Shown here: piece by piece, positions 1 to 12,650 of the stretch
Layout of the letters: every line of letters begins with the position of its first letter
How positions within the stretch are numbered: the stretch's first letter is position 1
Source of the DNA: Amylostereum areolatum
Taxonomy: Eukaryota; Basidiomycota; Agaricomycetes; Russulales; Stereaceae
Assembly: GCA_012932865.1 (NCBI GenBank)
Contig: SAXG01000054.1
Coordinates: 1 to 64,000 of the forward strand
DNA length: 64,000 nucleotides
Reading direction: 5' to 3'
Made by a program: the position numbers and the translations under genes
Notes under the pieces: generated by a model
Told to the model about the DNA's origin: nothing
Databases searched by the model: none
Seen by the model: only the letters and a program-made list of their open reading frames with translations

Positions 1-719
1 TCCCAGCTTCTTAAACCTTCTCTGGCTCATTGACCGGGGCTCGGGCTTTGGGGTGTGGGGGGGCTTCTCTCTTCGACCCCTCTGCTTCATGCGGGCGCTT
101 CAGGACTTTGCTTTCCTCTCTTGGGTGGGGGCTCGGCTTGGGGGGTGGGCGGGCTTGGGGCTGGGGGGCCCTCACCGCCACTTAAGCCTTGGCTTCTTTC
201 GGCGGCTTCAGCATTTGGGGCGGACTTCTGCTTTGGCCTCTTTTTTTTAGGGGGCCTTCACTGGGTGGCTCGGCCTTTTGCCTGCGCCATTCATCGGGGG
301 GTGCCTGGGGGCTTCCTGGAGGGGCCGGGCATGGGCTGTGGCCGGGTTGGCCCCTTCTCCCTTCTGCGGGGCTAGGGGGCGAAGGGGTACCGGCAAAGGG
401 CCCATTTCATGACTTCGGTTGGCCCCTGGACTTGGTGGGGCTGGGGGGGGGGGGGCGTGGCGGGCCTTTCAGAAACCTAGGAAGGAGGGGCACGGGTGGA
501 TTACGGGGGGTGAGGGGGGCGGGATCTTTATTGGGCTGGGGCTGGGGTTGTACGGACTTCTTGGTTGCTTCTTACTGGGCTCTTGGGGGGCTTGGGGGGG
601 GCTTTCGGGCCCCCCCCTCTTCGGTGGCCCGTGCGGGGCTTGGGGCTGTGGGGCACTGGGGGGGCTTCAGACCCTCCACGGTACCGTCACTGGGTTGGGG
701 TGGGGGGGGGTTGTGAGTT
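1..719. other. G/T-rich low-complexity DNA, no gene
   Basis: The plus strand is dominated by G, T and C with very few A, in runs such as GGGGCTTGGGG. All frames on this strand are artificially open because stop codons need A. The translations are Gly/Leu/Pro-rich with no domain, so I do not call a gene. The bottom strand is a Pro/Lys/Ala-coding-like C/A mixture that could be a decayed repetitive coding region, but stops interrupt it. Confidence 0.6.
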
Positions 720-3221
720 GTTGAGTATTGTGACAGATATCAGATTAGCTACGTCCCAGACAGGCTCGGGTGGCGACCAAGAGAAGTGGCACCACGTCTG
801 CCGAATGAATTATGGAGGGACGTATCACCAATGCACAACCCCCTCCTCCTTTTATGGGGAGGAAGCTCATTCTCGACTTCCCGCCCAAGATGTTTTCGTT
901 TTTTATCGAGAGATCCCGCGCGACAAGGAGCAACGGCGGGGGCCCCGGCTCGTTCCCTTCCTTGACTTGACAAGTCCCCCTATATTGGTACGACCCCCGT
1001 CTCTGTTTTGTCCAGGGCGTATTCGCACAGCAGATCTACATTGTATTACGGAAGCGCTAGTTTAGAGACTGGAGAAGCCTCTCGTTTCTCATACCGGCGT
1101 TTCGGCCAGCTTTCAGGCACCTTGCTGCCCCCGCGACCTCCTTTTGTTGTTTTTCTCCTCTTTACTTTCTCTTTTCTCTCTTGAAAGAGGCTCGAGTGTC
1201 ATTTGCCGACGTTTTGGTGGGCGGTTACAGCAATCCCTTCCCCGTTTTTCTTCAAGATCAGGCGGTCTCGGTGGACGGCCCTGGACGTGCGCGGATGCCC
1301 CAGTTCAGGTTCATTTCCCTGGTGGGGACTGGAACTCCCACCCGTACTTTACAACTCACTCATTTCTCAACGTATCTTCGACGTCACATTTTTTCGAGAG
1401 ACTCGTTGATACGAGTGAAGTGCGCCTTCTCCGGCGTCATTCATCGCATGATGATTGTATGAAAAATGAATTATTTTATAATTATGAATGATTTTAAGCA
1501 ATTCCTCGGTCTCCTCAATCGGATTGGAATATTTATGGGATGGAATATGGATGGCTGGAAAACTTGCAAGCCCATTGTCCCTTTTCCACTGTCTTCCTTT
1601 ACTATCGCGTGGGAAAAGGAAGGGAAACGAGGCCCCCCCCGGCGAAGCTTGCTTGCAAAAAAAACCTTCGCACCCCTTCGCCCTCGGGGAAGGATAGGAT
1701 ATATATAATGAGGCATAGGGGAATCCATAGAAAGATATTGGAATACCGGCGAGCGCGACCGCATTTGATTGCGGTGGACAAATATCCTTCGCAACGTCCC
1801 CGCATACCCGTACCGACCCCCCCCCCGTTCCCCCACCCCCCGTCGTAAAACTTCGTTCCGCGTAACCAACTTTTATCTCGTGGGCACATTACATCCTCCC
1901 GCAGGGACAGAAAGAAAAAAGAAGAAAGGAAGGAAAGGAGGAAATCGGAAAAACAGAGGGATTATTTTCATATGTGGATTTTTTTTGGGGGGGGTTGAAT
2001 TTCATTAGGATTTTTAATAGTGTATACCCTATGAATAATGACGCCCCCCCCCCCCCCCCCCGCGTGCCAGTTAGGTCTGGAGGTGCTCTTGTTGCACCAC
2101 GCTTTCGCCAGTTTTTGGAACACGGACTTCCCCTTGTTATTTTCTTCAAAAACAATTGGCTCTGGGTCTCCCGGAAAGGGAAAGGACTACTTTAAGGAAA
2201 AAAGGGACCCTCTTTATGGCGGCGCCAAACAGACAAACAGAACCGAAGACAGAAAGAGACCTTTACATAACCCCTTATTTATCTGCCCATTGTGCCGCTA
2301 GCAGTGTTGGTGCACTCGCCTGGGCATCGCCCCTATAATTTATCATAGGGTATTTGGAATGCCAGAAGGACCAGGCGAGCCCTCCGCCCGTTTCCCGACT
2401 TTCTTCAAGATGAGACGGTGGTGTGAAGATTGAGAGTTGGAACACAGATTAGTATTTTTTTTACGAACTCGGACCTTCAAACTCATTTTCGCAGGGCCAC
2501 AGTGTTGATATCAAGACACTCGACTTCGAGGTTGTTGCGGCTCTTGGGTTTTCTGTGTTTGTTGTTGCCTTCTCTACACCGGCCGCTCCGCTTTCCTCTT
2601 TGGGATCTATCCACAACTTTGGACATATGGACTTCGAGGCGTTGGATGCCCGTACAAGGTTCGTTCTTTTCGGACAGTCGAGGGACGTTTCTTCTCGAGG
2701 GGAGGTTTTTTTTTTTTTGTGGGTGGGGGGTTTTGGTTTTTTGTGCACACCACACATTCGGGCTTATTGGGGGGCGCCCCCACACCCACGCCAAGAATTA
2801 TCTCCCTTCTTTCGCAGCAGCGCCGACTCCTGCAAAACGGAAGTCCGTACTTATCAACCTGACTGAAACAGCAAAAACGATCGTGAACGGCCGGTTTTTT
2901 TGCGTCTTCCCGTTTTTTTTTGACACGCATGTTTATTTTGTTCTTACTTCCCTCCTCGACACTCACACTGTCGTACCGTCAAGACCCCCCAACTCTGCCC
3001 AGGTTGTTTGGTGGCTTTGTGCTATTGGGGTTGTTGCTCGGCCGCTGAGCCTGGCCAAGCCCTGCGCCGCCTCATAGCCCCCCCAGACACGATATTAAGT
3101 ATTGTGCCCGCGACCGTCCCGTCTTATCCCGCCCACCGCGCAACACCAAAGCCAACAATGCATCCTATTTCAAATCCAATCAATTCAAAGCACACTTCAT
3201 CAACACATCGGACGAGATATA
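720..3221. other. No gene seen; homopolymer-rich DNA
   Basis: Mixed-composition sequence with an 18-nt C run at 2044-2061 and many shorter T, C and G runs. Open frames, the longest at 2430-3077, give Phe/Leu/Arg/Pro-rich products without domains and look like chance frames. No tRNA, terminal repeat or intron-bearing gene was recognised. Confidence 0.5.
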
Positions 3222-3440
3222 ATAAGAGGTAAGATATGATGATTATAAGAGATACGAATTATGTGAAGAGGGAGGGGAGAGATATGAGAGGGGGAGAATT
3301 ATGAGAGAGAGATATTTTGAATCAGATAGATATGAGATAGATTAGATGGAAGAGGAGAGAGGAGATTGAGAGGAGATAGTGAGAGATGGGCGAGATTATC
3401 TATTATAATGAAGATATGAGAGGAGAGAGAGATAAAATGA
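3222..3440 (+). repeat. Purine-rich (GA) tract
   Basis: About 220 nt made almost only of G, A and T, with C nearly absent. It contains imperfect repeats of GAGAGATATGAGAG-type units and a following GAGAGGAGAGAGAGATAAAA segment. Such mirror-like polypurine tracts can adopt triplex (H-DNA) structures, but that is inference. A second C-poor G/A tract lies at about 4380-4570. Confidence 0.6.
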
Positions 3441-6400
3441 ACGACTGGAGGATGTACAGATGGCGCCCGTGGTGGACTACGAGACAATGTGGCATTGTCC
3501 TTCGGACAAGGTCCATAATGTTTGTATGTGGAATATAATAGGGATATTATATGGACGTTGTCGGGTATCGAAGAAAAAAGGGAGCTCAGATGATATGTGA
3601 TATTTAAAAATATTTTTTATAAATGATATTATTTGTTGTATTATTAATTTAAATTTAAATTTTATATTAATGATAGATGTGAAATGAGCTCAGATGAGCT
3701 GTGATGTAATTAAGATTAGACCTAAGGTTGTAGGGGTAGGGTTAAGTTACATGCCATTTTCGTGCGCGAGCCATGCTACCACCTGCGTTTTCGTTGTGAC
3801 CCGTTATGGAGCACAAATGGAAAAGTGCACTACGACCCGTCTTCGTAGATTTAGAGTCGTGAGGTCGTACACTACTTGACGTTGTAGCCTTTCCTTTTAT
3901 AACTGCTCTTTATGTTGTGTTTGTTTCTAGAGGAGAAGAGACTGCGGTGAAGTCGTTATGAGTGTTTTTATTCTTAAGTTCACCAGCGGGGAAACAACTA
4001 TTGTAATTAATATAAGTCGGGGAATTAAAAGGAGATGAAGAAGGATTCATGCGACGCCCCTCTTCGTAGCTTCGTCATTCCGACTCACTACCGCGTTCTT
4101 GCACTCTGGAAACACATGAACTCGCCGCGCCTGCCAGACGTTGTTCTGCGGGATTGGCGTCCCATATACTTTTCATATTTCGACACATTCCATTTTTTGG
4201 CAAACAGCGCGTCCGGCGGGCGGGGCCGGCCCTCGGCGTCGTTCGTTTGCAGACTTTTTCATCCTCTCCACACATGGCTCCTTTTGTTCGACACCGTCCC
4301 CCTCCTATCGGCTCGTACTTCTTTTGTGAACACCATTCCCAACAGCGCTTTTACTAGTTTGTCTCGGAAGGCGAACAGAAAGTTTGGAAGAAGGTGATAT
4401 TTTTAAGCTAGAAGGAGAAGAAGAAAAGGAAGCTAGGCGAGTTTTAAGAAGAAACGGGTGTTTTAGAGAAAGGAGGTAGAGGAATGTAGGGTTAGGAAAG
4501 ATTAAGAGGAAGGTGGCTTTTAAAAAGAAGCCAGAGAAAGAACGAGGTAAGAAAGAAGAGAAGTGAGACGAAGGTTGCCCATTGCCAGTCATTCGTGTGT
4601 GAAAGAGAAGAAGTCAAATGGAAGCACCCCGACCTTTGGCATCCCCGACTGGCAAACAATCTTTCACTACCGCACAATCATCCACAACAACGAACGACCC
4701 GACTACTCCCCCCACCACCCATACTACATACAACGTCTACAAAGTCCAACCACAAGGGAATAATTTCTTGGCCTCTCCACTCCTTGGTATTTTCCTGTGT
4801 TACCTTTTAGTATGGACCCTCCTCAAACCGAGTTTTTTTTTTTGTGATGTTGGATCGGAGGGGTTTCAGGAGTTTTCTTGTTCTTTTTCTGTTTTAACAG
4901 TTGAGGAGCAAAGGAAGGGGAGGGGAAACTCCTCTCATTTTTGTCTTGTCCCCCCTCATTGGATTTCATCTCATTGACCTTCCCGATTTCCCCGGACCGA
5001 TTTAAACGACGTTGTGCGGCGGCATTATTTTATTTACTTTCCTGCTTCCTCGCATTGAAGTCTTTTTCGTCGCCCCCAGGCTCCTTCACCCTTAACTCTT
5101 CCCACCCCTGCCACCCCCTTCCCTCCCTACCTTACCCCGTGCACGACACCTAATGTGTTTGATCACTCTTTTCCTCGTATTTTTAAAGCCCCGGTTTGCT
5201 ATTATCCCCCGAGTCTTGCCCCCTGTGACTTGACTCTTGAGACTGAGTTTCACTTTCCGTTCTCCCTTTCCCCCCCGCCCTCTGTTCCTTTCTTTGGTCT
5301 GTTAACAGGGTAATACTTAGTTCAAACCAACACATGGCAACCGACGATCAAGGACCTTCAGCAGCTGTGTCGGTTCTCAAGAGGTCCTTCTGGTCAAGAT
5401 TACAAAGGACCAACCAACTCCGGGACCGACCACTCCACGGTTTCTCTCTCGCCCCCGGTTCATACCTCTGTTTGGGGTCGTTTCCCTCTGGCCCTTTCCC
5501 TGTACCCGCGGGGTTTTAACCCTATACCGCATCGGTTATTCTTTTCGCTTGGCCATTCGGAAGGGTATGAGTTTAGGTATGTAGATTGTCCAGAACTTGC
5601 TGCACTAACCAACTCCCTACTCCAAGCCTCCGCCAATTCCCCCGTCGGCTCTTTTCCTCTGTCTATGGCTCAGTCTGGAACCCTACCACCCGCCGGGGCT
5701 AGCGGATATTTGGGCCCGTCCCGGAATTTCTTTACTTTCGCCGCTGGATTGATTGGGATCTCTCCCCACCACTCCTCGGGGCTGGACCGGCCCGTTTGTC
5801 TCCACAGTCCTTCCGGGCCTTCCGATTCTTTTTACCCCCCCCCCCCTCCCGTTCTGCAGCCCCCCCCCCGGATTTAGCCATCCACCATACGGTTCTCCCC
5901 ACTGTTCCGAGCGAGACCCCAGTCCATCCAGGCGAGGAGGCCGGAGGACTCCCTTCCCTGATGGGAATAGAAGGAGGACTTTCCCTAAAGACAATTGCCC
6001 CCCCCCCACGCAGGGCACCCAGTATGCAGTGCAGTTCGATTCTCTTCCTTCCCCTGTCCCCCTGTTGTTCTAGCCCCCCGATTGTCACCCCCACCGGACA
6101 AGACAAAAGACCCCGGTGAGTTTTCCAGTGGTCGCCCTTGCTTGTGTGTTCTTAAGTACGTAACAGGAGTACCGTGTTCCTCCCGTTGTGGTGTGTGGTA
6201 GTATGTGTAGTGCTACCCCCCTTCTGGTAGGGTGGTTGGTAGTGAGTAAGTAATTGAGTTTCGGCCTACATAGTGTCCCCTGTCACGTGGGTCCCCGAGC
6301 CCCGTTTCGAGGTCCGCCTGGTGTAGGGTGCTTTGTTAGTGTGAGGTAGGAGTGGGTAAATTCACTTTTTACAGCGCAGGATATTGCTTTCGACTTTCCT

Positions 6401-6935
6401 TAAACTCACGTCATTCCATTCCAACTCCCCCCCCCTTCTCCTAAGCTTTCAACCTATCGCGACCACCCTAGCGCCCATCCCTGGCTATCCGTAACCTTCC
6501 GCTGTGATACCTAGTTTCCGCGACGATTTTGCGACCGTCCCAGATGCGTTTTGGTGTGATGCTGCTACCCGCATCGCATTACTCACGACCCTCATGCCGG
6601 TTATTCACTGTACCGAAATGGCCGATTTTGTTTATGTGGTTTCCGGGGCCCCTTCCTTTTCGCACGTCGGATAGTCTCTTGTTTCTCACCGCAGAGAGAA
6701 TCAAGAATTGCTCGTTATCGTAGGCAGGCCTCAATGGGCAAAACCTTTTCTTAAGAGAACACACGGCCACTCTAACTTTCTCCCCTCTCCCAGGGTTTGG
6801 TTGTTTTTTATTGTATAATTTATTTTAAAACTGCAGGTGAACCTCCGGGTTGTGTTCTATCGATCTGTTGGCCAATTGTGTCGGAAAGAAGGGGTCCCGT
6901 CTGTGAACGACCGTATTTATATACGGTTGTTACAT
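3441..6935. other. No gene seen; AT island then pyrimidine-rich DNA
   Basis: An AT-rich patch (about 3590-3690) is followed by mixed DNA, a G/A tract (about 4380-4570) and a long C/T-rich stretch (about 4620-6120) in which the plus strand has few G. Open frames are Ser/Pro/Phe/Leu-rich consequences of the base skew. No conserved domain or coding-like intron structure was recognised. Confidence 0.5.
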
Positions 6936-8225
6936 GGGGGGTTAATTTTTTTTTTTTATTTATTTTTTTTTAGTATTTTTTTGATTAATTTTTTTTTTTT
7001 TTTTATATAAAGCAGCCTAGAGCTTTAGTTCTTAGATAGAATTTAGTTTGCGAACCATGCTTATTTTTTAATTTTTTAAAACGTTTTTTGTAATTTTTAT
7101 TATTTAATTTCATTTTTTTAATTTTTTTTAATTTGTTTAATGTTTTTTTTTTATTTTTTTTTTTTTTTAGTTAATAATTTATTTTTTTCATTTTTTTTTG
7201 TAATTGTTATGTCAAAATTTTGTGTTATTTTTGTTATTATTTTTAATTTTTTATTGTTAGTAATTTTTGGTATTTATAATGTAAAGCCATAAGTTTAATT
7301 AATTTTTATTTTTGTATTTTTTTTTACATTTTTATTTTAATTGTTAATTTTGAAATTAAAATTGACAAAGCATTTTTTTTTTTTTTAATGTTGAATTTAA
7401 TTGTTTAATTGGTTTTTTTTTATGACATTTTTTTATTATTGTGTTTTATTATATTAATTTTTTATTTTTATTAATTGGGTTTTGTATATTGGTTTTAATG
7501 TTTTTTTTTTTAAGTAATTTGTTTTTTTTTTTATTAAAAGCATAAAGCGTTTAATTTATTATTGTGTTTATTGTTTTTATATTATTGTAAGTTTTAAATT
7601 TGTTTTATTTTAAGGTGTAATTTTTTTTTTTTAAAGCTTTTTTTTTTTTAATTTTTTTTTTAAAGCAGCTTAGTTCGCCTTCTTTAATAATAACTAAGTT
7701 TTTTTAAAAATTAAAAGTTATAATTTAATTGTATTTGTTTTATATTAATTTTTTAACGTTAAAAGCATGCTTTTTCGTTTTACTTGTGCTTGCTGTTTTA
7801 GCGATTTTTCTTTTTTTAGATTGTTAAAGTTTTTTTTTTTTTTTTTGTTAAAGCAAGCCCTTGCTTCTTAGTTAGAATTTTTAGAAAAGAGGCTTTCCTT
7901 CTTTTTTTTAGTTTTTTTTTAATGGTTATTTTGTTGTGTAAATTTATAATTTTTAATATTATTTTTATGTTTATTTTTTTTTTTTTTGTTTTTTCATTTG
8001 TTTTTTTTTAATTTATTTAAAGCAAGTTTTTAATTATTTTTTTAATGTCATAAAGCCTTTATTAAATTTAAAGCAAGCTTAGCTTAGAGAGGTAGCCCTT
8101 TTATAATTTTTGGTTTTGTTTGTTTTTTTTTTATGTTTTTTTTTTATTTTTTATTTTTCAGTTTTTAAAAGCTTTTTTTTTTTTTTTTTTTTTTTTAATT
8201 TATTAGTTTGTAAAGCCGCTTAAGC
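6936..8225 (+). repeat. T-rich strand-asymmetric tract with recurring AAAGC motif
   Basis: About 1.3 kb of oligo-T and AT sequence on the plus strand, with almost no C. The longest run is 24 T at 8173-8196. The word AAAGC, often extended to AAAGCAAGC, AAAGCAGC or AAAGCATGC, recurs about a dozen times at irregular spacing, each time followed by T runs. There is no gene. It could be a decayed tandem repeat, a strand-biased heterochromatic spacer or a badly resolved homopolymer region of the assembly. Confidence 0.6.
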
Positions 8226-9839
8226 TTTGCTAGAACCAATTGTGTTGAAACCTCATTCTTTTGGCGACCGTTCTCTTGTGGAGGCTTTTTTTCTTTTATG
8301 CTGGCCAACGGGGTCTTTGTTTCTTGAGATTAATGGGAATAATGCAGCCGAATAAGCGGCTTGTCCGTCCCGGTACGGACAATGCTTGGATGAATGGATG
8401 AACGATGATTGAATGAAATGGAAAAGAACAATGATGGATGAAAAATAAAAAAAGACCGTTTCGGTTTCTTGTGTTGGGTCTACTCGTTGTGAAACAGTGT
8501 CTGGAGCCGGTCTTCCCGAAGGTGTAGTAAGTAAGGTATTTTTATTTTTATTTGGTATACCGGTCCTCCAAGCATCCCCCATATGTCTATACATACGACA
8601 ACTGGAAGTGAATGGGAAGGAAGATTGAGATGAAAATTCCCATTTTTTTAGTTTTTTAGTTTTTTTTTTTTTTTAGATTTTTTTTTTTTTTCATTTTTTT
8701 TTTTATTTTTTAGAAGACAGGGGGGGCCACGGTGGGGCAAACAAAAATGAGGACGAAATTATGGGAGAAGAAATGTTTGGGCGCCGGAACGAAGGTGTTT
8801 GTATTTGTTGTTAATAGGCTTTTGTAGTTTGTTTTTGTTTTGTTATGTTTTTTTTGTATGTTTGTTTTTTGTTTTTGTATTGTATGTTATTTGTTGTTTT
8901 GTGTGTGTATGTTTTGTTTGTAGCAGATCGGGAGGAGGAGGGGGGGGGATACCACGTTCGAGTAACATGGTGTGGTGTGTAGAGGATTGAGGACTCTAGC
9001 GTTTTTTTTTTTGTTCGCATTGCTCTTTACCAATGACCCTCTCTTTCTTTTTAGTTTTTCGTCCTGCTTTAATTTTATCACTACATTTTTTTATTACTTC
9101 GTCTGTCTACTCCTCTTCGAGGAGAGAGAGGAAAGGGAGAGAAGAGACGTAGAGGAGCGAGGGAGAGAGACTAGACAGAGACAGGATGATCGGGGAAAAC
9201 GCGCCCTACAGACCCTCCCGTCTGGATATTTTTGCGGCCCCGGCTTTTTTTTTTTTTTTTTTTATACGTATATTTTAGTGTCGGGTGAACAGTAATTAAA
9301 AGTCTCCTGGATTGTGAGTGAGTTTTGGCTGGGCGGCGGCGAACCCCCCCACCGTCCCTCTCCCTTCGGGCTCATTCAAAAAAAAAAATTCTCCAGCGGT
9401 TTTTCTTAATTTATTGTTTTCTTTGTTCAATTTTATGTAGCTGGCGATGGTTTTTTGTTTGGTACGCTAGCACGTTTTTTAGCTTCCAATTTACATCGAT
9501 ATCCCGGCGGCCACCCCCACCCCCCCCCCCCCCCCCCCCCCCACAAACCCAAAACCCCTCCCCCTCCCTAGTACCGAAAACCCCAGTGTTGTCCCTCAAC
9601 AATCAACTCTAACACCCGTTTCCGTCGTCAGAGATCAGGCCCAAACGGCCGGCCAATACGGAACTCTCGTTTATTCGCAACACGGACAACCTATGTAGCC
9701 TTCGCCGCCTCCGCAAAGTGGAAAGTATCATGATTCCCATAATAGTCACGAGTGTGAGGGCAACTGATTCAGGTTGCGCATTCCTCGATCAATATGCAGG
9801 ACTGCCGCTCTGACTGATGTCGATGTGCATCAGAACAGC
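8226..9839. other. No gene seen; more T-, GA- and C-runs
   Basis: Contains T-rich stretches (about 8640-8720), a T/G-rich block (about 8800-8930), a GA-rich block (about 9110-9190), a 19-nt T run (9245-9263) and a 23-nt C run (9520-9542). A small hairpin with arms TTGTCCGT/ACGGACAA sits near 8361. No gene was recognised. Confidence 0.5.
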
Positions 9840-10573
9840 TTATTGCCATTTGCAGTAAAGTTGGCGCGCAACGCGCGCCGCGACTTTTTGCGCTTCTTGA
9901 GTCCCCCCAAAGATGTACCTCTAGCTCCTTCAATTCCTACTCGATTCCCGTAAATAATAGTGCATTTTGATCGTAAAGTCGAGGCGATTTGCGCCCCGTA
10001 GTTTTTGTTCCGAAAAACGTGAATGTTATGTGATTCAGAAACACCCCCTCCCAGATGAAGAGGTCCCTCCTGCATCAGAAGGAGTGCACCTCCCTTGAAC
10101 TGAGCACACAGAAAACATTTTATATATTACAGTTTGTGAGCCCCATGGTTTTTGGGTCCATATATATGTGATAAGGACTGGAGTTGCTTGAAAGAGAACC
10201 ATAAGGTGTATGTTACAAGAGCTTGAGGATAGAACAATGTTCACTTATAATCTGGAATGAATAACCATGGGGCTCACACACTGTGATATATAAAATGTTT
10301 TCTGTGTGCTCAGTTCAAAGGGAGGTGCACTCCTTCTGATGCAGGAGGGACATCTTCCTCTGGGGAGGGGGTGTTTCTGACATCACATAACATTCACGTT
10401 TCGGAACAAAAACTACGGGGCGCAAATCGCCTCGACTGTACGATCAAAACGCACTATTATTTACGGGAATCGAGTAGGAATTGAAGGAGCTAGAGGTACA
10501 TCTTTGGGGGGACTCAAGAAGCGCAAAAGTCGCGGCGCGCGTCGCGCGCCAACTTTACTGCAAACGGCAATAA
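9840..10573. mobile_element. Foldback element: two arms of about 311 bp, inverted
   Basis: Positions 9840-10150 and 10263-10573 are near-perfect reverse complements, with only scattered substitutions and small indels, around a unique spacer of about 112 bp. Terminal sequences are TTATTGCC at the left and GGCAATAA at the right. The outer bases allow a TA target duplication (TA|TTGCC and GGCAA|TA), but this is ambiguous because the ends are themselves palindromic. The element has no convincing ORF. It fits a foldback or MITE-like non-autonomous DNA transposon. A transcript crossing it would make a long double-stranded RNA. Confidence 0.75.
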
Positions 10574-10817
10574 ATAACCGCCAGAGGTCATCGATCTTTC
10601 CCTAAGTAGCTGCTAATTGTGCTCACCGTGCTGCGCCGCCATCAAGGAGCCGATGTTTTATTGGTACGGAGATGTCAGCGCACCTCCATTCGTTGGTGTG
10701 CTGTATATAAGCCTTCCCGCATCCCGCGTGTGCCTAATTTCTCCCATCCAGCTCTCTCTCGACGCGCTGTGCACGTTGGAGTGAGCAGGAAGATCGCTCG
10801 CTTCGTACTGTTTTTTT

Positions 10818-12459
10818 ATGTCGACACGTCTCAAGATGAACGCGGATACGAATACGATTAGGGATTACCGCGTAGGTTCACTCATTGCTTCGTGGGTTGC
10901 GGGGCCATTATGGGGTGCGTTCGCATCCGCCTATGCGTGTATGTCTTCTCACCCGTGTTCTAACCGTCAGGAATCAAGCAAGTACCTTTCACTTTCTATA
11001 TCCCGACCTCTCCAATAACCCTCCTCTACACAGCGTCATGCTTGCCATCCTTTGCTTTTTCATTCTCACTCGACTCGGGACCAAAGGGTCCAACAAGTGC
11101 GTCCCCATCTCCGTTCTTTCCCGCCTGTCATCGTTACGCGGAAACTTACGGCCGTGAGCGCAGATACATATTGGCGATGATCGCGGTTCAGCTCGGCGTG
11201 TGCACGGGCCATATGATCGCACTCGTCATACGGCTCGTGCGCGGGTTCGCGACGACGGGCGGGTTTTTTGGAGCTGCTCGACCTCGCGCTGCCCGAGCAC
11301 GTTGCGGAGGAGGCATTCTACTTCATTAACGTGGGTTTCCCCACGTGTGCTACGCGGAAACATGGGCTGATTGGATACGTGGGTATCAGGCGCAGATCGG
11401 GGATTGGTTTATGGTGGGTGATCCATGCTATCTGAGTCGGGAATTGAGAGGTTGACGGGCGAGGAGTTCAGACATGGCGCGTCTATGTTGTATGGCAGAA
11501 AAACAAGTGGTTGCCCATCCCTTTCGTACGTCCGTACCTCTCGTTCCGCGCGCATACACTCATCAATACATCAGCTCATCTCCAACTGTGCCCTCTTTGG
11601 TACGTCTCCCCGTGCACCGAACCCGCCTGTCCTGAACGACCCTGTATCCTTCTCATAGCCTCCTGCATCGCCGGCCTGGTAAACCAGAGCAAGCTGGGCC
11701 CCACTGATACTGCATACGACCACCGAATCAAGGCGCAATTCATAGTTTCTCTCTCGCTCTCGCTTTTCGTGCAGTCGCTCGGCGCGCTCCTGATCGCGCT
11801 AAACGCGTGGGCGACGCCTATGCTCGTCATCAACGAGCGCCCACGCCGCAGTCGGCTCAACCCTGTCGCGCTCGTGTGCGTGTTCGTCGACACCGGTATG
11901 GCGTACGTCCTCGCAACGCTCCTCCTCCTCCTCTTCTTCGTGCGCACGACCGTCGCGCCGCCGATCATTCTCACCGTCATGACCGGCCAGATCAGCGTGC
12001 GTCTCCCCCTCTCTGCCCCTACTGCATCCCCTTCACTATGGCCATCCTTTTCTTCGGACGATACACTGACGTATACGGCGCAGGTGACAGTCCCGATGTC
12101 GATCGTCCTCCGCGAATGCTGGAAGACATGGCACGCGCGCAAGCTCCGCGCAAAGAAGCACATCGCCATCCCGCAGAGCACAATTGTGCCCGAGCAGGTC
12201 ATCACGCCGGTGTCGCCGGTTGGGCGCGCGTCGCCTTTCGGACAGGGCACGGTGGCGGACGAGAGCGTGTTGATCAACATCATGCGGTCGACGCAAGCCG
12301 ATGGTCCGGTGAGTCGCGTTTTCCTGCGTCCTGTTGGATGAATCAAGGAGAGCTGATCGTGCGACGTAGACGACGGTTGTGCTGAAGTCGCTCGGGGTGG
12401 ACGAAGAGAGGGGAGACTCGAAGGGGGAGAGGCCGCGGACACCGGCGATTTACTGGTGA
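10818..12459 (+). CDS. Multi-pass (about 7-TM) membrane protein, Agaricomycete family of unknown function
   Basis: A chain of short exons codes for hydrophobic segments in the order expected of an uncharacterised seven-helix family common in Agaricomycetes. The N-terminal helix ends ASWVAGPLWG. Further helices follow after introns at about 10915-10970 and 10982-11033. The segment RRYILAMIAVQLGVC starts near 11160, a DWFM exon joins TWRVYVVWQKNKW near 11473, and two helices lie between 11640 and 11990. The cytosolic tail (from about 12085) is Lys/Arg-rich, and a last intron (12309-12369) precedes the final exon ending in Tyr-Trp. Around 11262-11270 a run of six T forces a one-base frame change between TTGG and LELLDL. 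This is a frameshift, a sequencing indel or an intron I could not place. The start codon is the best ATG, not proven. Function is unknown; a GPCR-like role would be a guess. Confidence 0.55.
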
Positions 12460-12650
12460 GGACTGGGGATGTTGCATGATTCGCTATTTTGCAATTGCAG
12501 CTGTATTCTACTACCTTACCCGTCTATTCTCACGTACATACTCGTTGGAGATGTTTTATGATGCTTATTTATGCTGTCTTCTGGGAAAGTTGCACCTACA
12601 TATGTACGTGTGACGAGGCTGATGACGTAGACAAGCAAGCAGATTTGTAA

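Noticed and set aside
189..716. 175-codon Gly-rich open frame
   Set aside because: Open only because A is nearly absent on this strand; overlapping frames are equally open and none has a domain.
2430..3077. 215-codon open frame
   Set aside because: Phe/Leu/Arg/Pro-rich product shaped by C/T-rich DNA; no domain, no codon pattern, no intron structure.
3728..3746. Telomere-like GTAGGGGTAGGGTTAAG
   Set aside because: Less than three imperfect units; too short to be an interstitial telomere.
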